Assembly (NCBI GenBank): GCA_030656435.1
Contig: JAUSOA010000142.1
Span: 1-18,472, forward strand
Length of the DNA: 18,472 nt
Reading direction: 5' to 3'
Origin: Acholeplasmataceae bacterium
GTDB taxonomy: Bacteria > Bacillota_I > Bacilli_A > Acholeplasmatales > Acholeplasmataceae
This document shows, in pieces, positions 1 through 6,166 of the stretch. The notes beneath the pieces are model-generated. The model ran no database searches, was not told the origin of the DNA, and worked only from the letters and a program-made list of their open reading frames with translations. A program made the position numbers and the translations under genes. The number at the start of each line of letters is the position of its first letter. Within the stretch, counting starts at the first letter, position 1.

Positions 1-573
1 GCAGGAGGATTAGTTGGAAGAAACACTGGATCCATAACTGATAGCCATGCTGGTGTCAATGTAACATCAACAGTGAATGTGAATATACAAGGTGGTAATA
101 GACAATCAAATGGATTGGCTTATGCAGGAGGATTAGTTGGAATTAATACGGTAGCTAATGGTGTAGTCAATACATACGCAACTGGCACGGTCAATGCGAG
201 TTCAACTGCAACTGCTTCTGCGGGTAACTCAATCGGAAACGCAACGGTATACGCTGGTGGACTTGTTGGGCATAGTACAGTTACCGGTGGAGTCAAATAC
301 AGCTTTGCTGCTGGGAATGTAACCTATACAACAGCAGGGAAGTCAACGAATATACGTTACGTTGGAGGACTCAATGGTCTAGGTGATGCATTAGCAAGCT
401 ATCGATTGTCATCACAAACGGTATTAAATCAAACCAATACTATAGGCAATTTGGCGACTATTAACGAATTGAGATCAGAATCATTTGTGACAACAAATCT
501 ATTGTGGAGTACAAGTATTTGGATATTCAGCGGAACCAATTATCCACGAATTATTGGTAACATCTACATATAA
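1..573 (+). CDS. C-terminal part of a GLUG-repeat surface protein (5' truncated by window edge)
   Basis: The reading frame is open from base 1 to the TAA at 571-573, so this is the last 190 residues of a longer protein. Four repeats of about 40 residues begin with AGGLVG or a variant at residues 1, 42, 85 and 121 (AGGLVGRN, AGGLVGIN, AGGLVGHS, VGGLNGLG). Each is followed by a G-rich turn and an aromatic/small residue stretch such as YATGTV, the pattern of GLUG repeats found in secreted or cell-surface beta-solenoid proteins. The 18 bases at 1-18 recur exactly at 124-141. The end (LLWSTSIWIFSGTNYPRI) resembles the W...YPRL end common in GLUG proteins. The N terminus, with any signal peptide or adhesion and enzyme domain, lies outside the window, so the specific role is unknown. 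Surface location is inferred from the family. Confidence 0.8.
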   Translation, partial: AGGLVGRNTGSITDSHAGVNVTSTVNVNIQGGNRQSNGLAYAGGLVGINTVANGVVNTYATGTVNASSTATASAGNSIGNATVYAGGLVGHSTVTGGVKYSFAAGNVTYTTAGKSTNIRYVGGLNGLGDALASYRLSSQTVLNQTNTIGNLATINELRSESFVTTNLLWSTSIWIFSGTNYPRIIGNIYI

Positions 574-574
574 A

Positions 575-600
575 AAAAGAGGAACCTAGATTCCTCTTTT
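575..600. terminator. Bidirectional terminator between the GLUG gene and hslO
   Basis: A perfect 10-bp inverted repeat, AAAAGAGGAA (575-584) and TTCCTCTTTT (591-600), has a 6-base loop. It starts just after the stop of the GLUG gene and overlaps the last bases of convergent hslO. A run of A at 572-578 gives a U tract for transcripts coming from hslO. On the plus strand the U tract is only the end of the stem and following TTTs. Confidence 0.8.
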
Positions 601-1486
601 ATTTCGTCTTTCGATTGATTTGTATAGCTTCAAGTTCTTCCTTTGAAAATAAATACTTTTTCTTGCAGAAGTGACATTCAATTTCAGCCTTCTCATCCTC
701 ATGAATAATCTCGTGGAGTGTATCTTCATCTAAAGCTGATAAAGACTTGATAAAGCCATCTTTCGAGCAATTGCATGTATAACTAATATCTGATTTTTTT
801 AATATTTGTTCAGTTCCGAGAGCAAGCATATGCAGTATTTCCTCTGGAGTTTTCCCGTCTTGAATCAGTGAACTCATTGGTGGTAATGTATGGATTAATT
901 TTTCTATTGTTGAAATGGTTTCTTCTGTACAATTTGGCATGATCTGCAAGATATACCCACCACTTGCTAGCACACTTTGATCTGTGTTTACCAATACGCC
1001 AACTCCGACTGAAGAAGGTATTTGTTCTGATAAGGCGAAATAATAAGTGAAGTCATCACCAATCTCTCCGGTTTGCAATTCAGAAGATGATGTGAAATAA
1101 TCCTTCATTAATAAATCCTTTGTCACATGCAAAAATCCTTCACCGACTGCTGCACCAACATTTAATTTTCCAGCTTTTATTCCATCCTCATATTTTAAAT
1201 AGACTTGTGGATTTTGAATCTCTGCTCTAACCTCTCCCTTAGAATTGGCCTCAACAAGCATCACTCCAATAGGACCATTACCTTTGATTCTGAGTGTTAG
1301 TGTTTCTTCATTCTTATACATTAAGCCCATCATTGCAGAAACTGTTAAAAAGCGACCCAGTGCTGCAGTTGCAGTTGGCCATGTCTGGTGTATTCTTCTA
1401 GACTCCTCAACAAGATTGGTTGATGAGGCGATATAGATTCTTACGGTTTGGTTATAAGCATAACTAATAATTGCATAATCTTTCAT
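599..1486 (-). CDS. hslO: Hsp33 redox-regulated chaperone
   Basis: This 295-residue protein is the holdase chaperone Hsp33, a cytosolic protein that oxidation switches on to bind unfolding proteins. The length is normal for the family. The C-terminal zinc/redox switch is complete: CNC at about residues 238-240 and CHFC at about 271-274. The N-terminal half carries the usual Hsp33 core, including the RIKGNGPIG segment. I start it at the ATG at 1486-1484 because GTAGGAGA sits 6-7 bases upstream. The ATG at 1492-1490 is too close to that site, and the frame stays open to 1546 without another good ribosome binding site. It is divergent from dusB, with interleaved promoters. In Bacillus hslO and dusB lie in the same chromosomal neighbourhood, so the pairing is conventional although the orientation differs. 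Confidence 0.95.
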   Translation of the reverse strand: MKDYAIISYAYNQTVRIYIASSTNLVEESRRIHQTWPTATAALGRFLTVSAMMGLMYKNEETLTLRIKGNGPIGVMLVEANSKGEVRAEIQNPQVYLKYEDGIKAGKLNVGAAVGEGFLHVTKDLLMKDYFTSSSELQTGEIGDDFTYYFALSEQIPSSVGVGVLVNTDQSVLASGGYILQIMPNCTEETISTIEKLIHTLPPMSSLIQDGKTPEEILHMLALGTEQILKKSDISYTCNCSKDGFIKSLSALDEDTLHEIIHEDEKAEIECHFCKKKYLFSKEELEAIQINRKTK

Positions 1487-1506
1487 ATTCATTCTCCTAC
1501 CATTAC

Positions 1507-1533
1507 ATTGTAGCATAATTGAAAGTTCTTCAA
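1507..1533 (-). promoter_or_regulatory. Promoter for hslO, interleaved with the dusB promoter
   Basis: On the minus strand there is TTGAAG (1533-1528), a 15-base spacer, and an extended -10 TGC-TACAAT (1515-1507). The spacer is short, but the TG motif would compensate. The predicted start near 1500 leaves a leader of only about 14 bases carrying the ribosome binding site. Its -35 lies inside the spacer of the dusB promoter on the other strand. Confidence 0.55.
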
Positions 1534-1547
1534 GTCTATGATACAAT
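1519..1547 (+). promoter_or_regulatory. Promoter for dusB
   Basis: TTGAAA (1519-1524), a 17-base spacer and TACAAT (1542-1547) form a near-consensus vegetative promoter. Transcription would start near 1554, only about 10 bases before the preferred dusB start codon, so the leader is very short. Confidence 0.65.
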
Positions 1548-1563
1548 GAATCGGGTGATTTTG

Positions 1564-2532
1564 ATGTCCTTTAAAATAGGAAATTTAGAAATAGAAAATA
1601 AAATAATACTTGCACCAATGGCTGGTGTTTCCAACAGTCCTTTTAGAATACTGTCTAGAACCTATGGAGCTGGACTTGTTTTTGCTGAGATGGTTTCAGA
1701 TAAGGGTCTTCTATTTAATAATGAGAAAACTATTAAGCTTTTATATATGACAGATGTTGAAAAGCCAATGGCACAACAGGTTTTTGGGTCAGATTTAAAA
1801 ACGATGGTCGAAGCAGCAATGTATATCGAAAAGAATTCGAATTGCGATATTATTGATATCAATATGGGGTGTCCTGTACCAAAGGTTGCCATTAAGGCAC
1901 AAGCTGGAGCATCCTTAATGAAAAATCCGGATATGATTTATTCGATAGTAAGCGAGATAGTTAAAAAGGTTAAGAAGCCTGTCACTGTAAAGATTAGAAG
2001 TGGTTGGGACAACCAAAGTGTTAATGCTGTAGAAGTTGCCAAAAGAATTGAAGAAGCAGGAGCAAGTGCGATCACTGTGCATGCGAGAACGCGTGCTCAA
2101 GGATATGGTGGATTTGCAGATTTAGATGTGATTAAAGCAGTGAAGGAAGCAGTAAATATTCCAGTGATTGGAAATGGAGATGTTGTTGATGGTCCATCTG
2201 CGAAAAGAATGCTTGAATATACCAAGTGTGATGCGGTTATGATCGGAAGAGCTGCCTTAGGTAATCCTTGGATCTTTAGAGAAATTAATGCATACCTAAA
2301 AGATGGTACAATTATAGATAGACCAACCCATCAAGAAATAAAGGAAATGATGATTCTACATTTTAACTCATTAGCAGACCTAAAGGGTGAGCATACAGCT
2401 ATTCTAGAAATGAGAAGCCATGGTCCTTGGTATTTAAAGGGTATTGAACATGCATCAGCATTAAGAAAACAACTTTCTCAAACCAAAACAAAAGCTGAAT
2501 TTATTAGTCATATCGAAGCATTCTTCGAATAG
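1564..2532 (+). CDS. dusB: tRNA-dihydrouridine synthase (DusB/Nif3-like TIM barrel)
   Basis: This flavoenzyme reduces uridines in the D-loop of tRNA using NADPH and FMN. With the start at 1564 it has 322 residues, usual for the family. Family motifs appear in order: APMAGVSNSPFR near the N terminus (FMN site), INMGCPVPK with the catalytic Cys at about residue 103, VKIRSGWD, VHARTRAQGY, IGNGDVVDG and IGRAALGNPW (phosphate-binding end of the barrel). The frame is open upstream to 1519, but that part covers the promoter. The ATG at 1564 directly precedes SFKIGNLEI, the normal N terminus, and GGGTGA at 1553-1558 is a modest ribosome binding site. The tRNA-Ser gene begins 7 bases after the stop, so both are probably on one transcript. 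Confidence 0.95.
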   Translation: MSFKIGNLEIENKIILAPMAGVSNSPFRILSRTYGAGLVFAEMVSDKGLLFNNEKTIKLLYMTDVEKPMAQQVFGSDLKTMVEAAMYIEKNSNCDIIDINMGCPVPKVAIKAQAGASLMKNPDMIYSIVSEIVKKVKKPVTVKIRSGWDNQSVNAVEVAKRIEEAGASAITVHARTRAQGYGGFADLDVIKAVKEAVNIPVIGNGDVVDGPSAKRMLEYTKCDAVMIGRAALGNPWIFREINAYLKDGTIIDRPTHQEIKEMMILHFNSLADLKGEHTAILEMRSHGPWYLKGIEHASALRKQLSQTKTKAEFISHIEAFFE

Positions 2533-2539
2533 ACTAAAA

Positions 2540-2631
2540 GGAAGAGTATCGAAGTGGTTATAACGAGCTGCCCTCGAAATGCAGTTACCCTCATAAGGGG
2601 TACATGGGTTCGAATCCCATCTCTTCCGCCA
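2540..2631 (+). tRNA. tRNA-Ser (anticodon CGA)
   Basis: A class II tRNA folds cleanly: acceptor GGAAGAG (2540-2546) with CTCTTCC (2621-2627), G discriminator and encoded CCA (2629-2631). The D arm has a 3-bp stem, typical of tRNA-Ser. The anticodon loop CTCGAAA (2573-2579) gives CGA at 2575-2577, which reads UCG. The long variable arm is TACCC/GGGTA with a 7-base loop, and the T arm is ATGGG-TTCGAAT-CCCAT. The anticodon-stem pair next to the loop (C2572 and T2580, positions 31 and 39) is a C-U mismatch; the other four pairs are good. No separate promoter is evident, so it is probably processed from the dusB transcript. Confidence 0.95.
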
Positions 2632-2639
2632 TTGACTAT

Positions 2640-2662
2640 AACACCTGAGAAGGTGTTTTTTT
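2640..2662 (+). terminator. Intrinsic terminator after tRNA-Ser
   Basis: The stem AACACCT (2640-2646) pairs with AGGTGTT (2651-2657) around a GAGA loop, followed by T's to 2662. It ends the dusB-tRNA unit. Confidence 0.88.
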
Positions 2663-2688
2663 GATATTAATAAAGCATTTTGACTCTT

Positions 2689-2732
2689 GATTCATTATGA
2701 ATCTATCCGATCAGGATAACCATGATAACCAT
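2689..2732. repeat. Small palindrome and tandem 9-mer upstream of the membrane protein operon
   Basis: GATTCA-TTA-TGAATC (2689-2703) is a perfect inverted repeat, and GATAACCAT occurs twice in tandem at 2715-2723 and 2724-2732. Both lie 40-90 bases upstream of the -10 element at 2775. They could be operator sequences, but nothing else supports that. Confidence 0.35.
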
Positions 2733-2771
2733 CTAAAATCATTGTAAACATTCGATTATAAATCAAAAGTT

Positions 2772-2780
2772 TGATATAAT
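2772..2780 (+). promoter_or_regulatory. Extended -10 promoter of the 2832-4632 operon
   Basis: TGATATAAT is a consensus extended -10. The -35 region at the right distance (TCGATT, 2752-2757) is weak, as is common with a TG extension. The predicted start near 2787 gives a leader of about 45 bases with AAGGAG before the GTG start. Confidence 0.55.
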
Positions 2781-2831
2781 AAACATGCGCTTTAATATTG
2801 GAATCAATTGATCAATGTAAAGGAGTTTGAA

Positions 2832-3242
2832 GTGGATAATCGGTGCACTTCACAAAAAAATATGACATTAATACTTGGTATTTACTATATTGTGATTTCA
2901 ATCATAGTGACTCTATTTCAACTCGCACTAGCCTTTGGTGCACCCTTAGGAAAATATGCGAATGGTGGAAAATTTCCAGGAAGCCTACCCAAAAATATGA
3001 GATTTCTTCCATTCATCCAAATCGCTATTTTATGGTTCTTTCTATATATTGTGTTAATTAAAACGGAAATGATAGGTAATCATCCAAACGCTATAGGCTC
3101 AATTGGTATTTGGTTTGTTGTTTTCTTTTTCTTCCTAGGATCGATTATGAACCTTATTACACCAAGCAAGCCAGAAAGAATGGTTTGGGGACCTGTGAAT
3201 GTTTTAACTTTTATAGGAGTTTTATTCATCGCTATTCTATAA
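2832..3242 (+). CDS. Four-helix integral membrane protein, unknown function
   Basis: The 136-residue protein has about four hydrophobic segments: near the N terminus (LILGIYYIVISIIVTLF), mid-protein (IQIAILWFFLYIVL), IGIWFVVFFFFLGSIM, and the C-terminal NVLTFIGVLFIAIL. I chose GTG at 2832 because AAGGAG (2819-2824) ends 7 bases before it. An upstream TTG at 2808 in the same frame has no such site and precedes the ribosome binding site. The loop GAPLGKYANGGKFPGSLP and the segment TPSKPERMVWGPV resemble a widespread family of uncharacterised Bacillota membrane proteins (remembered, not searched). It is first in an operon with a Nudix hydrolase and an alpha/beta hydrolase. No enzymatic motif is visible. 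Confidence 0.8.
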   Translation: MDNRCTSQKNMTLILGIYYIVISIIVTLFQLALAFGAPLGKYANGGKFPGSLPKNMRFLPFIQIAILWFFLYIVLIKTEMIGNHPNAIGSIGIWFVVFFFFLGSIMNLITPSKPERMVWGPVNVLTFIGVLFIAIL

Positions 3243-3268
3243 ACTATTTTTTATAAGGAGACTATAAT

Positions 3269-3781
3269 TTGAGACTCATTGAGGATTTTGACAAAAAGAA
3301 CTATGATGACTGCATTAAACTCTTTCATCGGAAAGCAGTTAGAGCAATCATTATTAAAGAAGGTAAACTTGCATTAATAAAAAGTGAAAAGTTTGGTGAA
3401 TATAAGTTTCCCGGAGGAGGGAAAGAAGATCACGAGAGTGATATTGACACACTCATCCGAGAAACACGTGAAGAATCAGGATTGAATATTATCACAGATA
3501 GTATTAAGCCTTATGGAATGATGATGGAAAAAAGAAAATCAACATTTGACCCAACAAACATCTTTCAAATGGAATCCTATTATTACCTATGTGAAGTCAG
3601 TGATGGTATATCAGAAACAAATTTAGACTTTTATGAATTAGAATATGGATATAAACTTCATTTTGTATCAATAGAAGAAGCCATAACAAATAATGAAAAA
3701 GCACTCATTCATCAAGAGCAAGTGACTTGGATTGAGCGAGAGCTGTGTGTACTTAAGGATATTAAAAAAAACTTATTTTAG
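3269..3781 (+). CDS. Nudix hydrolase
   Basis: The 170-residue protein carries a canonical Nudix box, G-x5-E-x7-RE-x2-EE-x-GL, from G50 to L72 (E56, R64-E65, E68-E69, G71). This box binds the divalent metal and cleaves a nucleoside diphosphate linked to another group. The preceding sheet (VRAIIIKEGKLALIKS) and the FPGGG run fit the fold. The substrate cannot be told from sequence. The start is TTG at 3269, 8 bases after AAGGAG (3255-3260). Its stop overlaps the ribosome binding site of the next gene, so the two are translationally close. Together with the hydrolase downstream it may act as a housecleaning pair, but that is a guess. Confidence 0.9.
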   Translation: MRLIEDFDKKNYDDCIKLFHRKAVRAIIIKEGKLALIKSEKFGEYKFPGGGKEDHESDIDTLIRETREESGLNIITDSIKPYGMMMEKRKSTFDPTNIFQMESYYYLCEVSDGISETNLDFYELEYGYKLHFVSIEEAITNNEKALIHQEQVTWIERELCVLKDIKKNLF

Positions 3782-3789
3782 GAGTATCG

Positions 3790-4632
3790 ATGAATCTATA
3801 TAATGGTTATCAAGATTATTTAAATCGTCATGAATGGTTGATTTTTCATCACCATAATGAAGCGATCTCTTATCGTTTTTTTGGGAAGGGAGAAAAGACG
3901 ATTTTAATGCTTCTAGGAAGTAGCATGTTTTCAAGTGATGCTTATTACAAACTTCTAGAAGGACTAGAAAGTGATTATCAAATCATTACTATTCAATACC
4001 CAAAGGCTTCAATAACCATTTCTATGATAGTTCAACTGCTTAAAGATCTATTATCGTATCTTTCAGTATCACCTGTCTACGTGCTTGGTGCTAGCCATGG
4101 TGGGGGTCTTGCTCAGGCATTTGCGAAGGAAGAAAAAAATTTGGTAAAAGGGTTAATACTATACAATACACTTACTAAAACAAAGAATATGAATGCCCAT
4201 TCCAAGGAAATTATAGTTCAAGTACTAGAAGCTATCGAACAGCTTAAAGAGTTAAGAAAGATTATGCCACTCTTTCAAATTAAAGAGGCATTACTTTCAC
4301 AAATTGAAGAGGTACTAATCGACAAAAACGATATTGAACTTTTTGAATCACTCATTAGTGAATTTAATGAAGAAGATGAAAAGCTTCAAATGGAGTTAAT
4401 TAAGGATTTGTTAATTAACTACGAATTTGAACAGGATGATTTTAATTATTTAGATCAAAGAGTGATGGTGTTATATGGTCACGATGATGATCCATTTGGC
4501 GGTACTGAACTAATTGAGTCGCTTGCACAAGTGCTTACGAATCCGACATTAGAATTTATTGAGGCTGATCGATTTAGTCTAGTCTTAGACCCCAGTGAAA
4601 TGATTAAAAAAATTAAAGAGTTTATAAAATAA
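3790..4632 (+). CDS. Alpha/beta hydrolase-fold protein, catalytic His apparently replaced
   Basis: The 280-residue protein has the layout of an alpha/beta hydrolase. A nucleophile elbow, GASHGGG, puts the Ser at residue 102, with the usual small residues around it. A late strand, VMVLYGHDDDPFGG, supplies acidic residues near 232-234. The segment that normally holds the catalytic His (G-H-F-S-L-x-x-D-P) reads ADRFSLVLDP here, with Arg at 261. Either the enzyme works with a changed triad, or it is a non-catalytic relative. There is no signal peptide, so it should be cytosolic. GGAG at 3781-3784 precedes the ATG by five bases. It is the last gene of its operon and converges on hflX. Confidence 0.8.
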   Translation: MNLYNGYQDYLNRHEWLIFHHHNEAISYRFFGKGEKTILMLLGSSMFSSDAYYKLLEGLESDYQIITIQYPKASITISMIVQLLKDLLSYLSVSPVYVLGASHGGGLAQAFAKEEKNLVKGLILYNTLTKTKNMNAHSKEIIVQVLEAIEQLKELRKIMPLFQIKEALLSQIEEVLIDKNDIELFESLISEFNEEDEKLQMELIKDLLINYEFEQDDFNYLDQRVMVLYGHDDDPFGGTELIESLAQVLTNPTLEFIEADRFSLVLDPSEMIKKIKEFIK

Positions 4633-4656
4633 GAAAAGCGCTACAAAGCGCTTTTC
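4633..4656. terminator. Bidirectional terminator between the hydrolase gene and hflX
   Basis: A perfect 10-bp inverted repeat, GAAAAGCGCT (4633-4642) and AGCGCTTTTC (4647-4656), has an ACAA loop. It begins directly after the hydrolase stop and contains the hflX stop codon on the other strand, so one hairpin serves both convergent genes. Confidence 0.82.
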
Positions 4657-5903
4657 TCTTCCTTCGCGATTAAGTATTTCTTATAAAGCAATGTCTGTTC
4701 TGGAGTTAATATTGTTTTAACAAAGGTGCCATCATTTTCGTATCGAGTTTCTAAAATGGTATTGTTTTCTTTAAGCTTAGAATAGATATGACCTTGATCA
4801 AATGGAATCTTTAAATATTGAATTCGATTTGTTTTATAAAGATGACCATAGATTGCGTCAACCAAGTGATCGATATTCTCCTTTGTCCGATTCGAAACGA
4901 ATATATAATCCTCATGAACTGGTGGAGTTGTTAATGCAATTTCCTTTTTCGTTAAAACAAGTAATCTTTCAATATGGTCTGCACCAATTTCTGCTAATAC
5001 TTCCTTTGTGGTATCGATTTGAAGCTGATTGAAGTAACATCCATCAACGATATGTAGAAGTAGGTCTGCGTGAACTACATCAGATAATGTCGATTCAAAT
5101 GAACGAATAAGTTCATGTGGTAGCTTGGATACAAACCCTACTGTATCAATTAATATGAACGGTGGATTATTATCTTTTTGAAGTCTTTTTGCCTTCGTAT
5201 CTAAGGTGGCGAATAACATGTCCTTTTCAAATACAGGGTCTGAATCATGATGTAGATAGCTAGAAAGTGAATTCATAATCGACGATTTACCTGCGTTAGT
5301 ATAACCAACTAGGGCAACCACCGGAATTTGTGATTTGTTTCTTTGTTTTCTTGAAACATTCTTTTCTGCTTTAATCTTTTCTAGTTCTTTTTTGATGAAT
5401 GATATTTCATCGACCAAGCGACGTCTATCTAATTCGAGTTTTGTTTCACCAGGACCCTTGGCATTGTAGGTACCACCACCTTGTCTAGATAGTGAATTTC
5501 CCATACCAACAAGTCTTGGTAGTAAATACATTTTTTGAGCAAGTGATACCTCAAGAACTGCTTCCTTAGATTGCGCGCGTTCTGCAAATATTGAAAGAAT
5601 TAGAAAACTTCGATCAATGACTTGAACTTCAAGTTCTTTTTCTAAGTTTTTAATTTGTGCAGGTGATAATGTATCATCAAAAATAACGATATCAATATCT
5701 AAGACACTAATGATTGTCTTTATTTCTTGAACCTTTCCACTACCTACATAGTAGCGTGGTGAAATGGTTTTTGCATTCTGGATAACTTTATCCTTTGTTT
5801 TAATTTGTAGAGCTAGAGCTAAATGCTCTAATTCATCTAACGATCTTTGTGTTTCTTCTGTGGTCTCTTTATAGCTTAGACCCACTAATAATGCTTGATC
5901 CAT
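4641..5903 (-). CDS. hflX: HflX GTPase, ribosome-splitting factor
   Basis: HflX binds the E-site region of stalled or hibernating ribosomes and splits them. The 420-residue product has the HflX N-terminal domain (YYVGSGKVQEI, IDRSFLILSIFAERAQSKEA), the glycine-rich linker SRQGGGTYNAKGPGETKLE, a coiled-coil hairpin, then the G domain: Walker A GYTNAGKSS at about residues 200-208, DTVGF at about 253-257, and a C-terminal extension. The guanine-specificity motif NKxD reads TKKE (about 318-321), which is unusual. I start at 5903 because GAGG (5912-5909) is spaced correctly there. The upstream in-frame ATG at 5927 has no ribosome binding site and sits in a leader hairpin. A structured leader with a leader peptide precedes it. 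In Listeria an HflX paralogue (HflXr) is antibiotic-inducible through such a leader. Confidence 0.95.
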   Translation of the reverse strand: MDQALLVGLSYKETTEETQRSLDELEHLALALQIKTKDKVIQNAKTISPRYYVGSGKVQEIKTIISVLDIDIVIFDDTLSPAQIKNLEKELEVQVIDRSFLILSIFAERAQSKEAVLEVSLAQKMYLLPRLVGMGNSLSRQGGGTYNAKGPGETKLELDRRRLVDEISFIKKELEKIKAEKNVSRKQRNKSQIPVVALVGYTNAGKSSIMNSLSSYLHHDSDPVFEKDMLFATLDTKAKRLQKDNNPPFILIDTVGFVSKLPHELIRSFESTLSDVVHADLLLHIVDGCYFNQLQIDTTKEVLAEIGADHIERLLVLTKKEIALTTPPVHEDYIFVSNRTKENIDHLVDAIYGHLYKTNRIQYLKIPFDQGHIYSKLKENNTILETRYENDGTFVKTILTPEQTLLYKKYLIAKEEKSAL

Positions 5904-6160
5904 ATATACCTCTTGTTTCTCTATCATCTGGATAGGCTAGACATTTTGTCTATTCACACGAAAAATATTCGTGTTTACTCACTGTCTTAAAAGACTTTGA
6001 ATTTGCCTAAGGATCAATCGGGTTATGGATTTTATTGAATATAGTTAAAATCTAATACCTTACTAATCTTTGAGGGCAAATTATACATTCGAATGATTAC
6101 GCAATTTAATGTACATTTCAATACCTCCTCAAATATATTGATAAATTTGAGTTTACCAAC
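5904..6160 (-). promoter_or_regulatory. Structured hflX leader RNA with leader peptide (candidate ribosome-responsive regulator)
   Basis: Between the predicted transcription start near 6160 and hflX lie about 257 bases with many inverted repeats, all given in minus-strand order. CTCAAAT (6151-6145) pairs with ATTTGAG (6134-6128), masking the ribosome binding site of the leader peptide. CCTCAAA (6075-6069), just after that peptide, can pair with TTTGAGG (6133-6127) instead. AATTTGCC (6082-6075), which starts inside the peptide stop codon, pairs with GGCAAATT (6007-6000), extended by TAAGG (6062-6058) with CCTTA (6012-6008). GATTTTA (6052-6046) pairs with TAAAATC (6034-6028). Nearer hflX are ACACGAA/TTCGTGT (5974-5956), TAGACA/TGTCTA (5952-5938) and CTATC/GATAG (5935-5921). 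None of these stems is followed by a clear U tract, so a classical terminator is not evident. Pairings were found by eye, without energies. Confidence 0.6.
6081..6116 (-). CDS. hflX leader peptide, MYIKLRNHSNV
   Basis: An 11-codon reading frame starts at the ATG at 6116-6114 and ends at TAA 6083-6081. Its ribosome binding site GAGGAGGT (6130-6123) is the strongest in the neighbourhood and stands six bases before the ATG. Residues 4-6 are K-L-R, the basic-X-basic (+X+) pattern known to promote ribosome stalling in the presence of macrolides. The stop codon overlaps the start of a long-range stem in the leader, so ribosome position could affect folding. It is too short for coding statistics; the support is the ribosome binding site, the consensus promoter upstream and its placement before a ribosome-rescue gene. 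Confidence 0.6.
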   Translation of the reverse strand: MYIKLRNHSNV

Positions 6161-6166
6161 ACTACC

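Noticed and set aside
5904..5927. Upstream ATG for hflX at 5927
   Set aside because: No ribosome binding site precedes it and it sits in a leader hairpin; the ATG at 5903 has a well-placed GAGG and gives the usual N terminus.
5938..5974. The hairpins TAGACA/TGTCTA and ACACGAA/TTCGTGT as an intrinsic terminator before hflX
   Set aside because: Neither stem is followed by a run of U in the hflX direction, so they do not meet the pattern of a terminator.
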